Shown here piece by piece: positions 27,722 to 36,010 of a stretch of 64,000 bases of DNA. The notes beneath the pieces are model-generated. The model did no database searches. It had not been told where the DNA came from and was given only the letters and a program-made list of their open reading frames with translations. The DNA comes from Streptomyces tropicalis. Lineage in GTDB: Bacteria > Actinomycetota > Actinomycetes > Streptomycetales > Streptomycetaceae. Within the stretch, counting starts at the first letter, position 1; each line of letters opens with the position of its first letter. The stretch lies in contig NZ_JARJBB010000002.1 of NCBI RefSeq assembly GCF_029269835.1, forward strand, positions 186,001-250,000, read 5' to 3'. The position numbers and the translations under genes are program-made.

Positions 27722-28369
27722 TCACCCGAGTGACGCGCTCCACTGGGCGACGCCGTCGGTGATGACGACGAGGGCCTGCTCCTGGGTGAGCGCGCCCCGC
27801 TTGGGGACCGCGAAGCCGTGGTCGCCGCCGGGCACCTCGATCAGCTCGTGGGGGCCCGCGGGGAACTCCTCCGGCTTCCCGAACGGGTCGTTCCCGCCCT
27901 GGACGACGAGGGTGGGCACCCCGGAGCCGAGCAGTTCCCCGGCCCGGGACCGCTCGGGCCGGCCCGGCGGGTGCAGCGGGAACGACAGGGCCAGGACGGC
28001 GTGCGCGCCCAGCTCGGAGGCGGTGCGGCAGGCCACCCGGGCACCCGCGCTGCGGCCGCCGGCGACGACCGGCGGCCCCGGCGCGGTCAGCGCGGGCCAC
28101 AGCCCGCGCCAGCCGGTGTCCAGGGTCTTCGGCGCCGGGGCGACCTTCTTCCCGGCGACCCGCCAGGGCTGCTCGACGAGGGCCACGGTCACGCCGTGCC
28201 GGGGCAGCTCGCGGGCCAGGGCCTGGAGGTCCCGGGCCGCCACGCCCCCGCCGGCACCGTGGCCGAGGGCCAGCACCAGACGGGCCCGGTCCGCCCGGTG
28301 CCAGGTGAGGCGGGCGGTGCCGGCGTCGGTCTCGACGGTCTCGCTGGTCCCGGGTGTCACGTCCGTCAC
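27722..28369 (-). CDS. Alpha/beta hydrolase of the KANL3/Tex30 type
   Basis: This 215-residue alpha/beta hydrolase has the oxyanion region GHGAGGGV (about 36-43), the nucleophile elbow GGRSAGAR with Ser at about 106, and acid/His parts in VVQGGNDPFG and GGDHGFAVP near the end. The compact fold without a lid fits the KANL3/Tex30 group of esterase-like proteins, whose substrates are mostly unknown. The GTG start lies one base after the stop of the upstream SRAP gene, so the two are co-transcribed. The sigR promoter begins just after its stop. Confidence 0.85.
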   Translation of the reverse strand: MTDVTPGTSETVETDAGTARLTWHRADRARLVLALGHGAGGGVAARDLQALARELPRHGVTVALVEQPWRVAGKKVAPAPKTLDTGWRGLWPALTAPGPPVVAGGRSAGARVACRTASELGAHAVLALSFPLHPPGRPERSRAGELLGSGVPTLVVQGGNDPFGKPEEFPAGPHELIEVPGGDHGFAVPKRGALTQEQALVVITDGVAQWSASLG

Positions 28370-28370
28370 A

Positions 28371-29228
28371 TCAGAAGAGTGTGCCCTCCTCCGGGGCCTC
28401 CAGCTCCTTCAGCAGCTCCGGGCCGTTGTTGCGGACGTTGCTGACGGCCGTGCCGACCGGGTAGGCGCGCATCAGGCCCTCGGGTGGCGGGGCGAGCAGC
28501 GCGCGCAGTTCCGCGGGGTCCGTGCGCGCCGGGTCCAGCCAGGCGTCCCAGCGGTCCGGGGTGAGCATCAGCGGCATCCGCGGGTGGATGTCGGCGAGTG
28601 CGCGCGGGCCGTCGGCGGGCGCGACGGCCAGCGGTGCCGTCTCCGCCTCGGTCGTGATCACCGAGCAGGTCACCCACCAGGCCCGCGGGTGGTCGTCGGG
28701 CAGGGTGCGGTCGCGCCAGAACTCGTAGAGCCCGGCCATCGCGAAGACCGAGCCGTCGGCCGGGGTCACGAAGTACGGCTGCTTGCGCGGCCGCTTGCGC
28801 CGGCCCTCGACCTCCAGCTCCCGCTCCCGGGTGCCGGTGACCCACTCGTAGTAGCCGTCGGCGGGCACGATGCAGCGCCGGGCGGCGAAGGCACGGCGGT
28901 AGGCCGGCTTCTCGTGCACGGTCTCCGCGCGCGCGTTGATCATCCGGGCGGCGCCCTCGGGGGACTTCGCCCAGGACGGCACCAGGCCCCAGCGCAGGGT
29001 GCGCAGCCGGCGAACCGGGCTGCCGTCGCCGGCGTCCTTCAGGGGGCGGTCCACGACGACGTGGACCTCCTTGGTCGGAGCCACGTTCCAGTCGGGCGCG
29101 AGGGTCTCCTCGGGCTCCCGCTCCCCCGCTCCCCCCTGCGACGGGGACGACACGGGGCCCCCCGTCCCGATCCCGAAGACGTCCGCGAGATCCTCTGGTC
29201 CGCGACTCGCTGCATACCGTCCGCACAT
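28371..29228 (-). CDS. SOS response-associated peptidase (YedK/HMCES family)
   Basis: This 285-residue SRAP domain protein begins MCGRYA; after Met removal Cys2 would form the thiazolidine crosslink with abasic sites in single-stranded DNA, protecting them during replication. The family's Asn, Glu and His residues are visible in NARAETVHEKPAYR and in the late motif DIHPRMPLML. The start at 29228 is fixed by the need for Cys at position 2; the 16 upstream codons would abolish function. It is longer than E. coli YedK because of an inserted Ser/Glu-rich loop at about residues 28-45. Confidence 0.94.
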   Translation of the reverse strand: MCGRYAASRGPEDLADVFGIGTGGPVSSPSQGGAGEREPEETLAPDWNVAPTKEVHVVVDRPLKDAGDGSPVRRLRTLRWGLVPSWAKSPEGAARMINARAETVHEKPAYRRAFAARRCIVPADGYYEWVTGTRERELEVEGRRKRPRKQPYFVTPADGSVFAMAGLYEFWRDRTLPDDHPRAWWVTCSVITTEAETAPLAVAPADGPRALADIHPRMPLMLTPDRWDAWLDPARTDPAELRALLAPPPEGLMRAYPVGTAVSNVRNNGPELLKELEAPEEGTLF

Positions 29229-29278
29229 GCATGCAACACTGCCAGACTTCACCCGACCCGAGGGAGCCACTCGCATCC

Positions 29279-30001
29279 ATGGACAGCCTCGCCTCGACAG
29301 CGCTGCCCGGCATATGGGACCGCCTCACCGGCACCCAGCCCGCCCCCGCCCTGTGGGTGGTGATCGCCACCATGGTCGCCGCGCTCGTCGTCGTCGTGCC
29401 GCACACGCTGTGGCGGATCTCGCGCAACGCGATCACGATCGCCCACGAGGGCGGCCACGGGCTGGTGGCCCTGCTCACCGGCCGCACCCTCACCGGCATA
29501 CGCCTGCACTCCGACACCAGCGGCCTGACGGTCAGCCGCGGCAAGCCGCACGGGATCGGCATGATCCTGACCGCGGCGGCCGGCTACACCGCTCCCCCGC
29601 TGCTCGGCCTCGGCGGCGCGGCCCTGCTGTCCGCGGGCCGCACCACGCTGCTGCTGTGGCTGGCCACGGCACTCCTGGTGGCGATGCTGATGATGATCCG
29701 CAATGCCTACGGGGCGCTGACCGTGCTGGTGGCCGGCGGCACCTTCGTGCTGGTTTCGTGGCAGACCGGGCCGCAGGTGCAGGCGGCGTTCGCGTACGCG
29801 GTGGTGTGGTTCCTGCTGCTGGGCGGGGTGCGGCCGGCGTTCGAGCTCCAGGCCAAGCGGGCCCGCGGGGGCGCCGGCGACTCCGACGCGGACCAGCTGT
29901 CGCGCCTGACGAACGTCCCGGCGGCGCTGTGGCTGTTCCTGTTCCACACGGTGTCGCTGTGCTCGCTGATCGGCGGGGGCCGCTGGCTGCTCCAGGGGTG
30001 A
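29279..30001 (+). CDS. M50-like membrane metalloprotease
   Basis: This 240-residue polytopic protein has the zinc-binding HEGGH at about residues 55-59 following the first helix, and about six transmembrane segments. It resembles the M50B-like (YpjP/SpoIVFB-related) group of site-2 proteases, which cut membrane substrates within the bilayer. The second catalytic Asp of the family is not obvious to me. The ATG at 29279 has GAGGGAGCC upstream. It is divergent from the SRAP gene with only 50 bp between starts, so the two promoters overlap. Confidence 0.87.
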   Translation: MDSLASTALPGIWDRLTGTQPAPALWVVIATMVAALVVVVPHTLWRISRNAITIAHEGGHGLVALLTGRTLTGIRLHSDTSGLTVSRGKPHGIGMILTAAAGYTAPPLLGLGGAALLSAGRTTLLLWLATALLVAMLMMIRNAYGALTVLVAGGTFVLVSWQTGPQVQAAFAYAVVWFLLLGGVRPAFELQAKRARGGAGDSDADQLSRLTNVPAALWLFLFHTVSLCSLIGGGRWLLQG

Positions 30002-30098
30002 GGGCCCCAGCGGAACGGGGCACCGGGGCCGCGTTCCCGCACGGTGCAGGGCCCGCGGGCCAGGATTTCCGGTCGCCGCCTGCCACTAAAGTGGGTCC

Positions 30099-31430
30099 AT
30101 GACCGTAAACCCCGCACACACCGCCCTCTGGCCCGCCCCCCACGCGAGCGGAGCCGTCGACGCGACGGTCCACGTGCCCGGGTCCAAGTCGGTCACCAAC
30201 CGCGCCCTGGTGCTCGCCGCGCTCGCCTCCGAGCCGGGCTGGCTGCGCCGTCCGCTGCGCTCCCGGGACACGCTGCTGATGGCGGGCGCCCTGCGGGCCA
30301 TGGGTGTCGGCATCGAGGAGACGGTGTCCTCCAGCTCCTCCGGTCCGGGCGGATCCGGCGAGGCCTGGCGGGTGATCCCGGCCGGCCTGCACGGCCCGGC
30401 GACGGTCGACGTCGGCAACGCGGGCACGGTCATGCGCTTCCTTCCGCCGGTCGCCGCGCTGGCCGACGGCCCCGTCCGCTTCGACGGCGACCCTCGGTCG
30501 TACGAGCGGCCGCTGCACGGTGTGATCGACGCGCTGCGCGACCTCGGTGCGCGGATCGACGACGACGGCCGCGGCGCGCTGCCGCTGACCGTGCACGGCG
30601 GCGGCGCCCTGGAGGGCGGCCGCGTCGACGTCGACGCCTCCTCCTCGTCGCAGTTCGTCAGCGCCCTGCTGCTGTCCGGTCCGCGCTTCAACCAGGGGGT
30701 GGAGGTCCACCACGTCGGCTCGGCGCTGCCGTCGATGCCGCACATCCGGATGACGGTCGACATGCTGCGCGCGGTCGGCGCCCAGGTGGACACCCCGGAG
30801 TCGGGCGGCGAGCCGGACGTGTGGCGGGTCACGCCCGGTGCCCTGCTCGGCCGGGACCTCACCGTGGAGCCGGACCTGTCCAACGCGCAGCCGTTCCTGG
30901 CGGCGGCCCTGGTCACCGGCGGCCGGGTGGTCGTCCCGGACTGGCCGGCGCGGACGACCCAGCCGGGTGACCGGCTGCGGCAGATCTTCACCGAGATGGG
31001 CGGTTCCTGCGAACTGTCCGAGCGGGGGCTGGAGTTCACCGGCTCGGGCGCGGTGCACGGCATCGACGTGGACCTGAGCGAGGTCGGCGAGCTGACCCCG
31101 GGCATCGCGGCGGTCGCCGCGCTCGCGGACTCCCCCTCCACCCTGCGGGGCGTGGCCCACCTGCGGCTGCACGAGACGGACCGGCTGGCCGCGCTGACCA
31201 AGGAGATCAACGAGCTCGGCGGCGACGTCACCGAGACCGCCGACGGCCTGCACATCCGCCCGCGGCCCCTGCACGGCGGGGTCTTCCACACGTACGAGGA
31301 CCACCGCATGGCGACCGCCGGCGCGATCATCGGCCTGGCGGTCGACGGCGTCCGCATCGAGAACGTGGCGACGACGGCCAAGACGCTCCCGGACTTCCCG
31401 GAGCTGTGGGCCGGGATGCTCGGGGCATAG
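30099..31430 (+). CDS. aroA: 3-Phosphoshikimate 1-carboxyvinyltransferase (EPSP synthase) AroA
   Basis: This 443-residue enzyme joins phosphoenolpyruvate and shikimate-3-phosphate in the chorismate pathway. Family motifs are present: [17 protein letters not shown] (substrate loop), [12 protein letters not shown] and, near the end, [16 protein letters not shown]. The PEP-loop sequence is of the glyphosate-tolerant-like actinobacterial type, which I cannot test here. TAAAGT (30087-30092) lies seven bases before the ATG, so the mRNA is probably leaderless; there is no Shine-Dalgarno sequence. rsgA follows 10 bp after. Confidence 0.96.
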   Translation: MTVNPAHTALWPAPHASGAVDATVHVPGSKSVTNRALVLAALASEPGWLRRPLRSRDTLLMAGALRAMGVGIEETVSSSSSGPGGSGEAWRVIPAGLHGPATVDVGNAGTVMRFLPPVAALADGPVRFDGDPRSYERPLHGVIDALRDLGARIDDDGRGALPLTVHGGGALEGGRVDVDASSSSQFVSALLLSGPRFNQGVEVHHVGSALPSMPHIRMTVDMLRAVGAQVDTPESGGEPDVWRVTPGALLGRDLTVEPDLSNAQPFLAAALVTGGRVVVPDWPARTTQPGDRLRQIFTEMGGSCELSERGLEFTGSGAVHGIDVDLSEVGELTPGIAAVAALADSPSTLRGVAHLRLHETDRLAALTKEINELGGDVTETADGLHIRPRPLHGGVFHTYEDHRMATAGAIIGLAVDGVRIENVATTAKTLPDFPELWAGMLGA

Positions 31431-31440
31431 GACCGACGCC

Positions 31441-32460
31441 ATGCGCCGCTACGGCAAGCACACCGACGAGGACGACATCCGCAGCCGCCCCAACCGCCGC
31501 GGCAACCGGCCCCGCACCCACATCCGCCCCAAGCACGAGGACGCTGCCGAGGGCATGGTGCTCACCGTCGACCGGGGCCGGCTGACCTGCCTGGTCGACG
31601 GCCGCACGGTGATGGCGATGAAGGCCCGCGAGCTGGGCCGCAAGGCGGCCGTCGTGGGCGACCGGGTCGCCCTGGTCGGCGACCTGTCCGGGGACAAGGA
31701 CACCCTCGCGCGCATCGTGCGCATCGAGGAGCGGACGTCGGTCCTGCGCCGCACCGCGGACGACGACGACCCCTACGAGCGCGTCGTCGTCGCCAACGCC
31801 GACCAGCTCGCCGTGGTCACCGCGCTCGCCGACCCCGAGCCGCGGCCGCGCCTGATCGACCGCTGCCTGGTGGCCGCCTACGACGGCGGCCTCACCCCGC
31901 TGCTGGTGCTGACCAAGTCGGACCTGGCCCCGCCGGACAAGCTCCTGGAGCTCTACGGCGACCTGGACATCCCCTACGTCGTCACCAGCCGCGAGGAGCT
32001 GGCGAGCGGCGGCGCCGCGGACCGGGTCCGCGAGCATCTCACCGGCCAGGTCACCGCCTTCGTCGGCCACTCCGGCGTCGGCAAGACGACCCTGGTCAAC
32101 GCGCTGGTGCCCGAGGACCGGCGGCGGACGACGGGCCATGTGAACGCGGTGACGGGCCGCGGCCGGCACACCACCACCTCGGCCCTCGCGCTCCCGCTCG
32201 GCGGCGCCGCGGCCGACGGCGGCTGGGTCGTCGACACGCCGGGCGTCCGGTCCTTCGGCCTCGCCCACATCGACCCGTCCCGGGTCATCCACGCCTTCCC
32301 GGACCTGGAGCCGGGCACCGAGGGCTGCCCCCGGGCGTGCGGCCACGACGAGCCGGACTGCGCGCTGGACGAGTGGGTCGCCGAGGGCCGTGCGGACCCC
32401 GCGCGCCTCTACTCGCTGCGCCGGCTGCTGGCCACCCGGGAGCGCAAGGAGGGCGACTGA
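31441..32460 (+). CDS. rsgA: Ribosome small-subunit-dependent GTPase RsgA
   Basis: This 339-residue circularly permuted GTPase acts in late 30S ribosome assembly. It has an OB-fold N-terminus (about 40-110), then permuted G motifs: VLTKSDL (G4), GHSGVGKTTLVNAL (G1, about 207-220) and DTPGVRSFGL (G3). A C-terminal zinc site follows: CPRACGHDEPDCAL. The basic first 30 residues (MRRYGKHTDEDD..., RPNRRGNRPRTH) are longer than in most bacteria and probably contact rRNA. It is translated from the aroA transcript. Confidence 0.94.
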   Translation: MRRYGKHTDEDDIRSRPNRRGNRPRTHIRPKHEDAAEGMVLTVDRGRLTCLVDGRTVMAMKARELGRKAAVVGDRVALVGDLSGDKDTLARIVRIEERTSVLRRTADDDDPYERVVVANADQLAVVTALADPEPRPRLIDRCLVAAYDGGLTPLLVLTKSDLAPPDKLLELYGDLDIPYVVTSREELASGGAADRVREHLTGQVTAFVGHSGVGKTTLVNALVPEDRRRTTGHVNAVTGRGRHTTTSALALPLGGAAADGGWVVDTPGVRSFGLAHIDPSRVIHAFPDLEPGTEGCPRACGHDEPDCALDEWVAEGRADPARLYSLRRLLATRERKEGD

Positions 32461-32581
32461 CCTCCGCGTTGTTTGTCGGGGTCCGCGCCCGGCAAGTGCA
32501 TAATCGCACGGAGCCCGATCAGGCCTGCCCGCCCGGCCCGGCGCAGCGGTCACGGGTCGCGGACGTACGGGAGGACAGCAC

Positions 32582-32905
32582 ATGGCGTGGCTGCTGGTCA
32601 TCGTGGCCGGGATCCTGGAGACCGGCTTCGCGGTCTGCCTGAAGCTGTCCCACGGCTTCACGCGGTTCTGGCCGACGGTCGCCTTCGCCTGCTTCGCCCT
32701 CGGCAGCTTCGGCCTGCTCACCCTCTCCCTCAAGAAGCTCGACGTCGGCCCCGCCTACGCGGTGTGGACCGGCATCGGGGCGGCGGGCACGGCCATCTAC
32801 GGCATGGTCTTCCTCGGCGACCTGGTGTCCACGCTGAAGATCGTCTCGATCAGCCTGGTGATCATGGGCGTGATCGGTCTCCAGCTGTCCGGCTCCGCGC
32901 ACTGA
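32582..32905 (+). CDS. sugE: SMR-family exporter, SugE/Gdx type
   Basis: This 107-residue four-helix protein of the small multidrug resistance family has Glu13 in GILETGFAVCLK as the essential proton/substrate site; the sequence KKLDVGPAYAVWTGIG matches the SugE/Gdx branch, whose members export guanidinium rather than broad cations. It works as an antiparallel dimer. GGGAGGACAG precedes the ATG. I looked in the 120-bp leader for guanidine riboswitch motifs and did not recognise one. The tetR gene downstream is convergent. Confidence 0.92.
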   Translation: MAWLLVIVAGILETGFAVCLKLSHGFTRFWPTVAFACFALGSFGLLTLSLKKLDVGPAYAVWTGIGAAGTAIYGMVFLGDLVSTLKIVSISLVIMGVIGLQLSGSAH

Positions 32906-32942
32906 CCGGACCGGCCCCGCCCGCACGGACTGCCCGGACCGC

Positions 32943-33557
32943 TCAGACCGGCCGCCGGTGCAGCGTGCCGCGCACCAGCTCGGCCACCCCGCCCTCGCCG
33001 GGCGGCGGGGCCGCCACGCACGACAGGGCCAGCCGGACCACCAGCTCGCAGGTGCGGGCCAGGTCGGCGGTGTCCGCCCCGGACCCGCCCGCCCCGGCCA
33101 GGTGGGCCACGGCGCGGTCACGGACCAGCGCCACGAGGTCGGTGGGCGACGGCAGCGGTCCGTCCGCCCGGCGCTGCGCGGGAACCGCGGCGGCGGCCGA
33201 CGGCACCGCCGACAGCGTGGGGGCCGGCATCCGCGCGCTCCAGCAGCCGGTGAGCGCGGCCCGGACCAGCGCGTTGTCCCGGGCGGCCGCCGTGGTCCAC
33301 TCGGCCGCCGCGACGAGCCGCTCCCCGGGGTCGACGGGGGCGGCGAGGGCGCGCTCGACGCCGGCGAGATAGGCGTCGGCCTCCCGGCGCACCAGGGCGC
33401 GGCCCAGGCCCTCCTTGCTGCCGAACTCGTTGTAGAGCGTCTGCCGGGAGACCCCGGCCGCGGCCGCCACCTCCACCATGCGCACGGCGGACCACGGGCG
33501 GCGTACCAGCGCCGTGCGGGCGGCGTCCAGCAGGGATTCCCGCGCTGCAGGCATCAT
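32943..33557 (-). CDS. TetR-family transcriptional regulator
   Basis: In this 204-residue protein the N-terminal helix-turn-helix covers about residues 8-55 with VEVAAAAGVSRQTLYNEFGSKEG, a standard TetR signature. The C-terminal ligand domain is Ala-rich with no recognisable family. It is convergent with sugE, so it need not regulate it; it is divergent from hisN with 152 bp between. The ligand and targets are unknown. Confidence 0.92.
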   Translation of the reverse strand: MMPAARESLLDAARTALVRRPWSAVRMVEVAAAAGVSRQTLYNEFGSKEGLGRALVRREADAYLAGVERALAAPVDPGERLVAAAEWTTAAARDNALVRAALTGCWSARMPAPTLSAVPSAAAAVPAQRRADGPLPSPTDLVALVRDRAVAHLAGAGGSGADTADLARTCELVVRLALSCVAAPPPGEGGVAELVRGTLHRRPV

Positions 33558-33709
33558 CGCCTCCCCGGGCGAGCGGCTCTGCGCCCAGATTTGACGCGCC
33601 CGGCAGCACTGTCAAGGGTTCGCGGGCGCGGTGGAGCGCGGGCGGTCCGCACGCGCGGGCGGCGGCCCGGTGTGGCCCTGCCCGGACCGGGGCGGATACG
33701 GTTCGTCAC

Positions 33710-34510
33710 ATGCCCGACTACCTCGACGACCTGCGTCTGGCCCATGTCCTCGCGGACGCCGCCGACGCCGCGACCATGGACCGCTTCAAGGCCCTCGACC
33801 TCAAGGTGGAGACCAAGCCGGACATGACTCCGGTGAGCGAGGCGGACAAGGCGGCGGAGGAGATCATCCGCGGTCATCTGCAGCGCGCCCGCCCCCGCGA
33901 CGCCGTCCTCGGCGAGGAGTACGGCGTCGAGGGCACCGGCCCCCGCCGCTGGGTCGTCGACCCGATCGACGGCACCAAGAACTACGTCCGCGGGGTCCCC
34001 GTGTGGGCGACGCTGATCGCGCTGATGGAGGCCGGCGCGGGCGGCTACCAGCCGGTCGTGGGCGTGGTGTCGGCGCCGGCGCTGGGCCGCCGCTGGTGGG
34101 CCGCCAAGGGCCACGGCGCCTTCGCGGGGCGCAGCCTGTCGCAGGCCTCCCGCCTGCACGTGTCCCGTGTCGCGCGGATGGCGGACGCCTCCTTCGCGTA
34201 CTCCTCGCTCGGCGGCTGGGAGGAGCGGGGCCGGCTCGACGACTTCCTGGACCTGAGCCGACAGGTGTGGCGCACCCGCGCCTACGGGGACTTCTGGCCG
34301 TACATGATGGTCGCCGAGGGGTCCGTGGACCTCTGCGCCGAGCCGGAGCTGTCGCTGTGGGACATGGCCGCGAACGCGATCGTGGTCACGGAGGCGGGCG
34401 GCACCTTCACCGGCCTCGACGGACGGCCGGGCCCGCACAGCGGCAACGCGGCCGCGTCGAACGGCCTCCTCCACGACGAACTGCTGGCCGCGCTCGGCAC
34501 GCACCGCTGA
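33710..34510 (+). CDS. hisN: Histidinol-phosphatase HisN (inositol monophosphatase family)
   Basis: This 266-residue member of the inositol monophosphatase superfamily has metal ligands in GEEYG (about 64-68), the DPIDGTKNYVRG signature (about 84-95) and WDMAANAIVVTEAGG (about 222-236). In actinobacteria this branch is the histidinol-phosphatase of histidine biosynthesis, and a homologue in this position was identified as HisN in S. coelicolor. TACGGT lies about seven bases before the ATG and no ribosome site is seen, suggesting a leaderless message. Confidence 0.92.
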   Translation: MPDYLDDLRLAHVLADAADAATMDRFKALDLKVETKPDMTPVSEADKAAEEIIRGHLQRARPRDAVLGEEYGVEGTGPRRWVVDPIDGTKNYVRGVPVWATLIALMEAGAGGYQPVVGVVSAPALGRRWWAAKGHGAFAGRSLSQASRLHVSRVARMADASFAYSSLGGWEERGRLDDFLDLSRQVWRTRAYGDFWPYMMVAEGSVDLCAEPELSLWDMAANAIVVTEAGGTFTGLDGRPGPHSGNAAASNGLLHDELLAALGTHR

Positions 34511-34699
34511 GCGGTACTCGGGGCGCCGCTGAGCGGTACACCCGTGCGTCGCGCGCCCCCGGCCGGCCACGCGCGCCCTCTTGTTGAGGTCTGAGGTTCC
34601 TGCGACTCTGAGAGTTCCCTCACTTGTGAACTTGTGAATCCGCGCACGTGCGGCCACACGCCCGCGTGCGCGGGTTCCGGTAGGAGGTGGCTCCAGTCC

Positions 34700-35101
34700 A
34701 TGCTCGTCCGTGACGCCATGAGCACGGTGATCCTCACCGTCGGCCCCGCACACACCCTCCGCCAGGCAGCCGCCCTGATGTCCGCACGCCGCGTCGGCGC
34801 GGCCGTGGTGCTCGACCCCGACGCCGGCGGCATCGGCATCCTCACCGAACGCGACATCCTCAACTCCGTCGGGCTGGGCCAGGACCCGGACCGGGAGCAC
34901 GTCCACGCCCACACCACCACCGAGGTCGTCTTCGCCTCCCCCTCCTGGACCCTGGAGGAGGCGGCCCGCGCGATGACGCACGGCGGCTTCCGCCATCTCG
35001 TCGTCCTCGACCGGGACGAGCCGGCGGGCATCGTCTCGGTCCGCGACGTCATCCGCTGCTGGGCCCCGGCCCACCGGCCGGCCGCCGCGGCGGCCCTCTG
35101 A
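34700..35101 (+). CDS. Two-CBS-domain protein
   Basis: This 133-residue protein consists of a pair of CBS domains (about 5-58 and 72-125): LVRDAMSTVILTV at the start, GILTERDIL closing the first, and GIVSVRDVIRCW closing the second. Tandem CBS modules form a Bateman unit that binds adenine nucleotides and usually reports energy state. With no fused enzyme, its partner is unknown. The ATG at 34700 is chosen because TAGGAGGTGG precedes it; a GTG at 34634 lacks a ribosome site. Confidence 0.92.
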   Translation: MLVRDAMSTVILTVGPAHTLRQAAALMSARRVGAAVVLDPDAGGIGILTERDILNSVGLGQDPDREHVHAHTTTEVVFASPSWTLEEAARAMTHGGFRHLVVLDRDEPAGIVSVRDVIRCWAPAHRPAAAAAL

Positions 35102-35264
35102 CCGGCCGGGCGACCCTCTGACCGGCCGGGCGGGCCGGGCCCCACCACGGGCTCCGGCCCGCCCGGAACACGACCCGGATCGACATGGATCGTGTCTAAT
35201 TCGAGGCGTTCTCCAAAATCACACCCGTTCGGGATCTGACCCGCCTCCTGCTAGTCTGGACGGC

Positions 35265-35681
35265 ATGAGTGACCTTCTGGAACGGCTGCGTGGACGCGGA
35301 TGGCGCATGACCGCGCAGCGGCGCGTGGTGGCCGAGGTCCTCGACGGCGACCACGTCCATCTGACGGCCGACGAGGTCCATTCCCGGGCCGCCGCCAAGC
35401 TGCCCGAGATCTCCCGGGCGACCGTGTACAACACGCTGGGCGAGCTGGTCTCGCTGGGCGAGGTCCTCGAGGTCTCCACCGACCGGCGCGCCAAGCGCTA
35501 CGACCCGAACGCGCACCGGCCGCACCACCACCTGGTCTGCGCACGCTGCGGCGCGATCCGTGACGTCCACCCGACGGGCGACCCGCTCACGGACCTCCCC
35601 GACTCGGAGCGCTTCGGCTTCAGCGTCTCGGACGTCGAGGTCACCTACCGCGGCCTGTGCCCGGACTGCGCCTCGGCCTAG
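35265..35681 (+). CDS. Fur-family metalloregulator (PerR/CatR-like)
   Basis: This 138-residue protein has an N-terminal winged helix (ITRATVYNTL-like SRATVYNTLGELVSLG, about residues 45-60) and a C-terminal metal domain with the HRPHHHLVC cluster and two CxxC pairs, CARC (about 93-96) and CPDC (about 133-136), for structural zinc. The family senses iron, zinc, nickel or peroxide; the pattern is nearest to PerR/CatR-like members, but the metal cannot be decided by eye. TAGTCT ends seven bases before the ATG and there is no Shine-Dalgarno sequence, suggesting a leaderless transcript. No peroxidase gene is adjacent. Confidence 0.9.
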   Translation: MSDLLERLRGRGWRMTAQRRVVAEVLDGDHVHLTADEVHSRAAAKLPEISRATVYNTLGELVSLGEVLEVSTDRRAKRYDPNAHRPHHHLVCARCGAIRDVHPTGDPLTDLPDSERFGFSVSDVEVTYRGLCPDCASA

Positions 35682-35708
35682 CGGGCCACCACCCCCGGCT
35701 CCGACGAA

Positions 35709-35739
35709 GAACCCCGGCACCCGCGAGGAGCCGGGGTTC
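35709..35739 (+). terminator. Hairpin terminator after the Fur-family gene
   Basis: A 9-bp repeat GAACCCCGG/CCGGGGTTC (35709-35717 and 35731-35739) lies about 30 bases after the stop codon, with a 13-nt loop. Confidence 0.65.
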
Positions 35740-35817
35740 CGTGCTGTGCGCGGCCCGTCCACGCTGCGTGCGGACGGGGGCGACTCCGGCACGGGCATGG
35801 AGGACGCCGGGAACGAC

Positions 35818-35851
35818 CGAGGGCCGGAACCCTTTCGGATTCCGGCCCTCG
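35818..35851 (-). terminator. Hairpin terminator of the tRNA gene
   Basis: A perfect 12-bp inverted repeat (35818-35829 and 35840-35851, loop 10 nt) begins eight bases after the tRNA 3' end on the minus strand. Confidence 0.75.
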
Positions 35852-35859
35852 GCCTTCAG

Positions 35860-35933
35860 TAGCGGGGACAGGATTTGAACCTGCGACCTCTGGGTTATGA
35901 GCCCAGCGAGCTACCGAGCTGCTCCACCCCGCG
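35860..35933 (-). tRNA. Initiator tRNA-fMet (anticodon CAT)
   Basis: Minus strand, 74 nt without an encoded CCA tail. The acceptor stem starts CGCGGGG, the anticodon stem-loop is CTGGG-CTCATAA-CCCAG with CAT at 35897-35899, and the T loop is GGTTCAAATCC. Three consecutive G:C pairs in the anticodon stem and an unpaired first base (C1 opposite U72) identify the initiator rather than the elongator tRNA. Confidence 0.95.
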
Positions 35934-36010
35934 TCGACAGATGGAACACTACGTGATCGTCGGCGCGGGATGCAAATCGCTTCCCCGGGGACCGTCCGCG
36001 GGAGCCGGCG

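Noticed and set aside
32461..32581. Guanidine riboswitch before sugE
   Set aside because: SugE/Gdx genes often follow one, but I could not recognise the conserved elements of any guanidine riboswitch class in this 121-bp leader; a covariance-model search would settle it.
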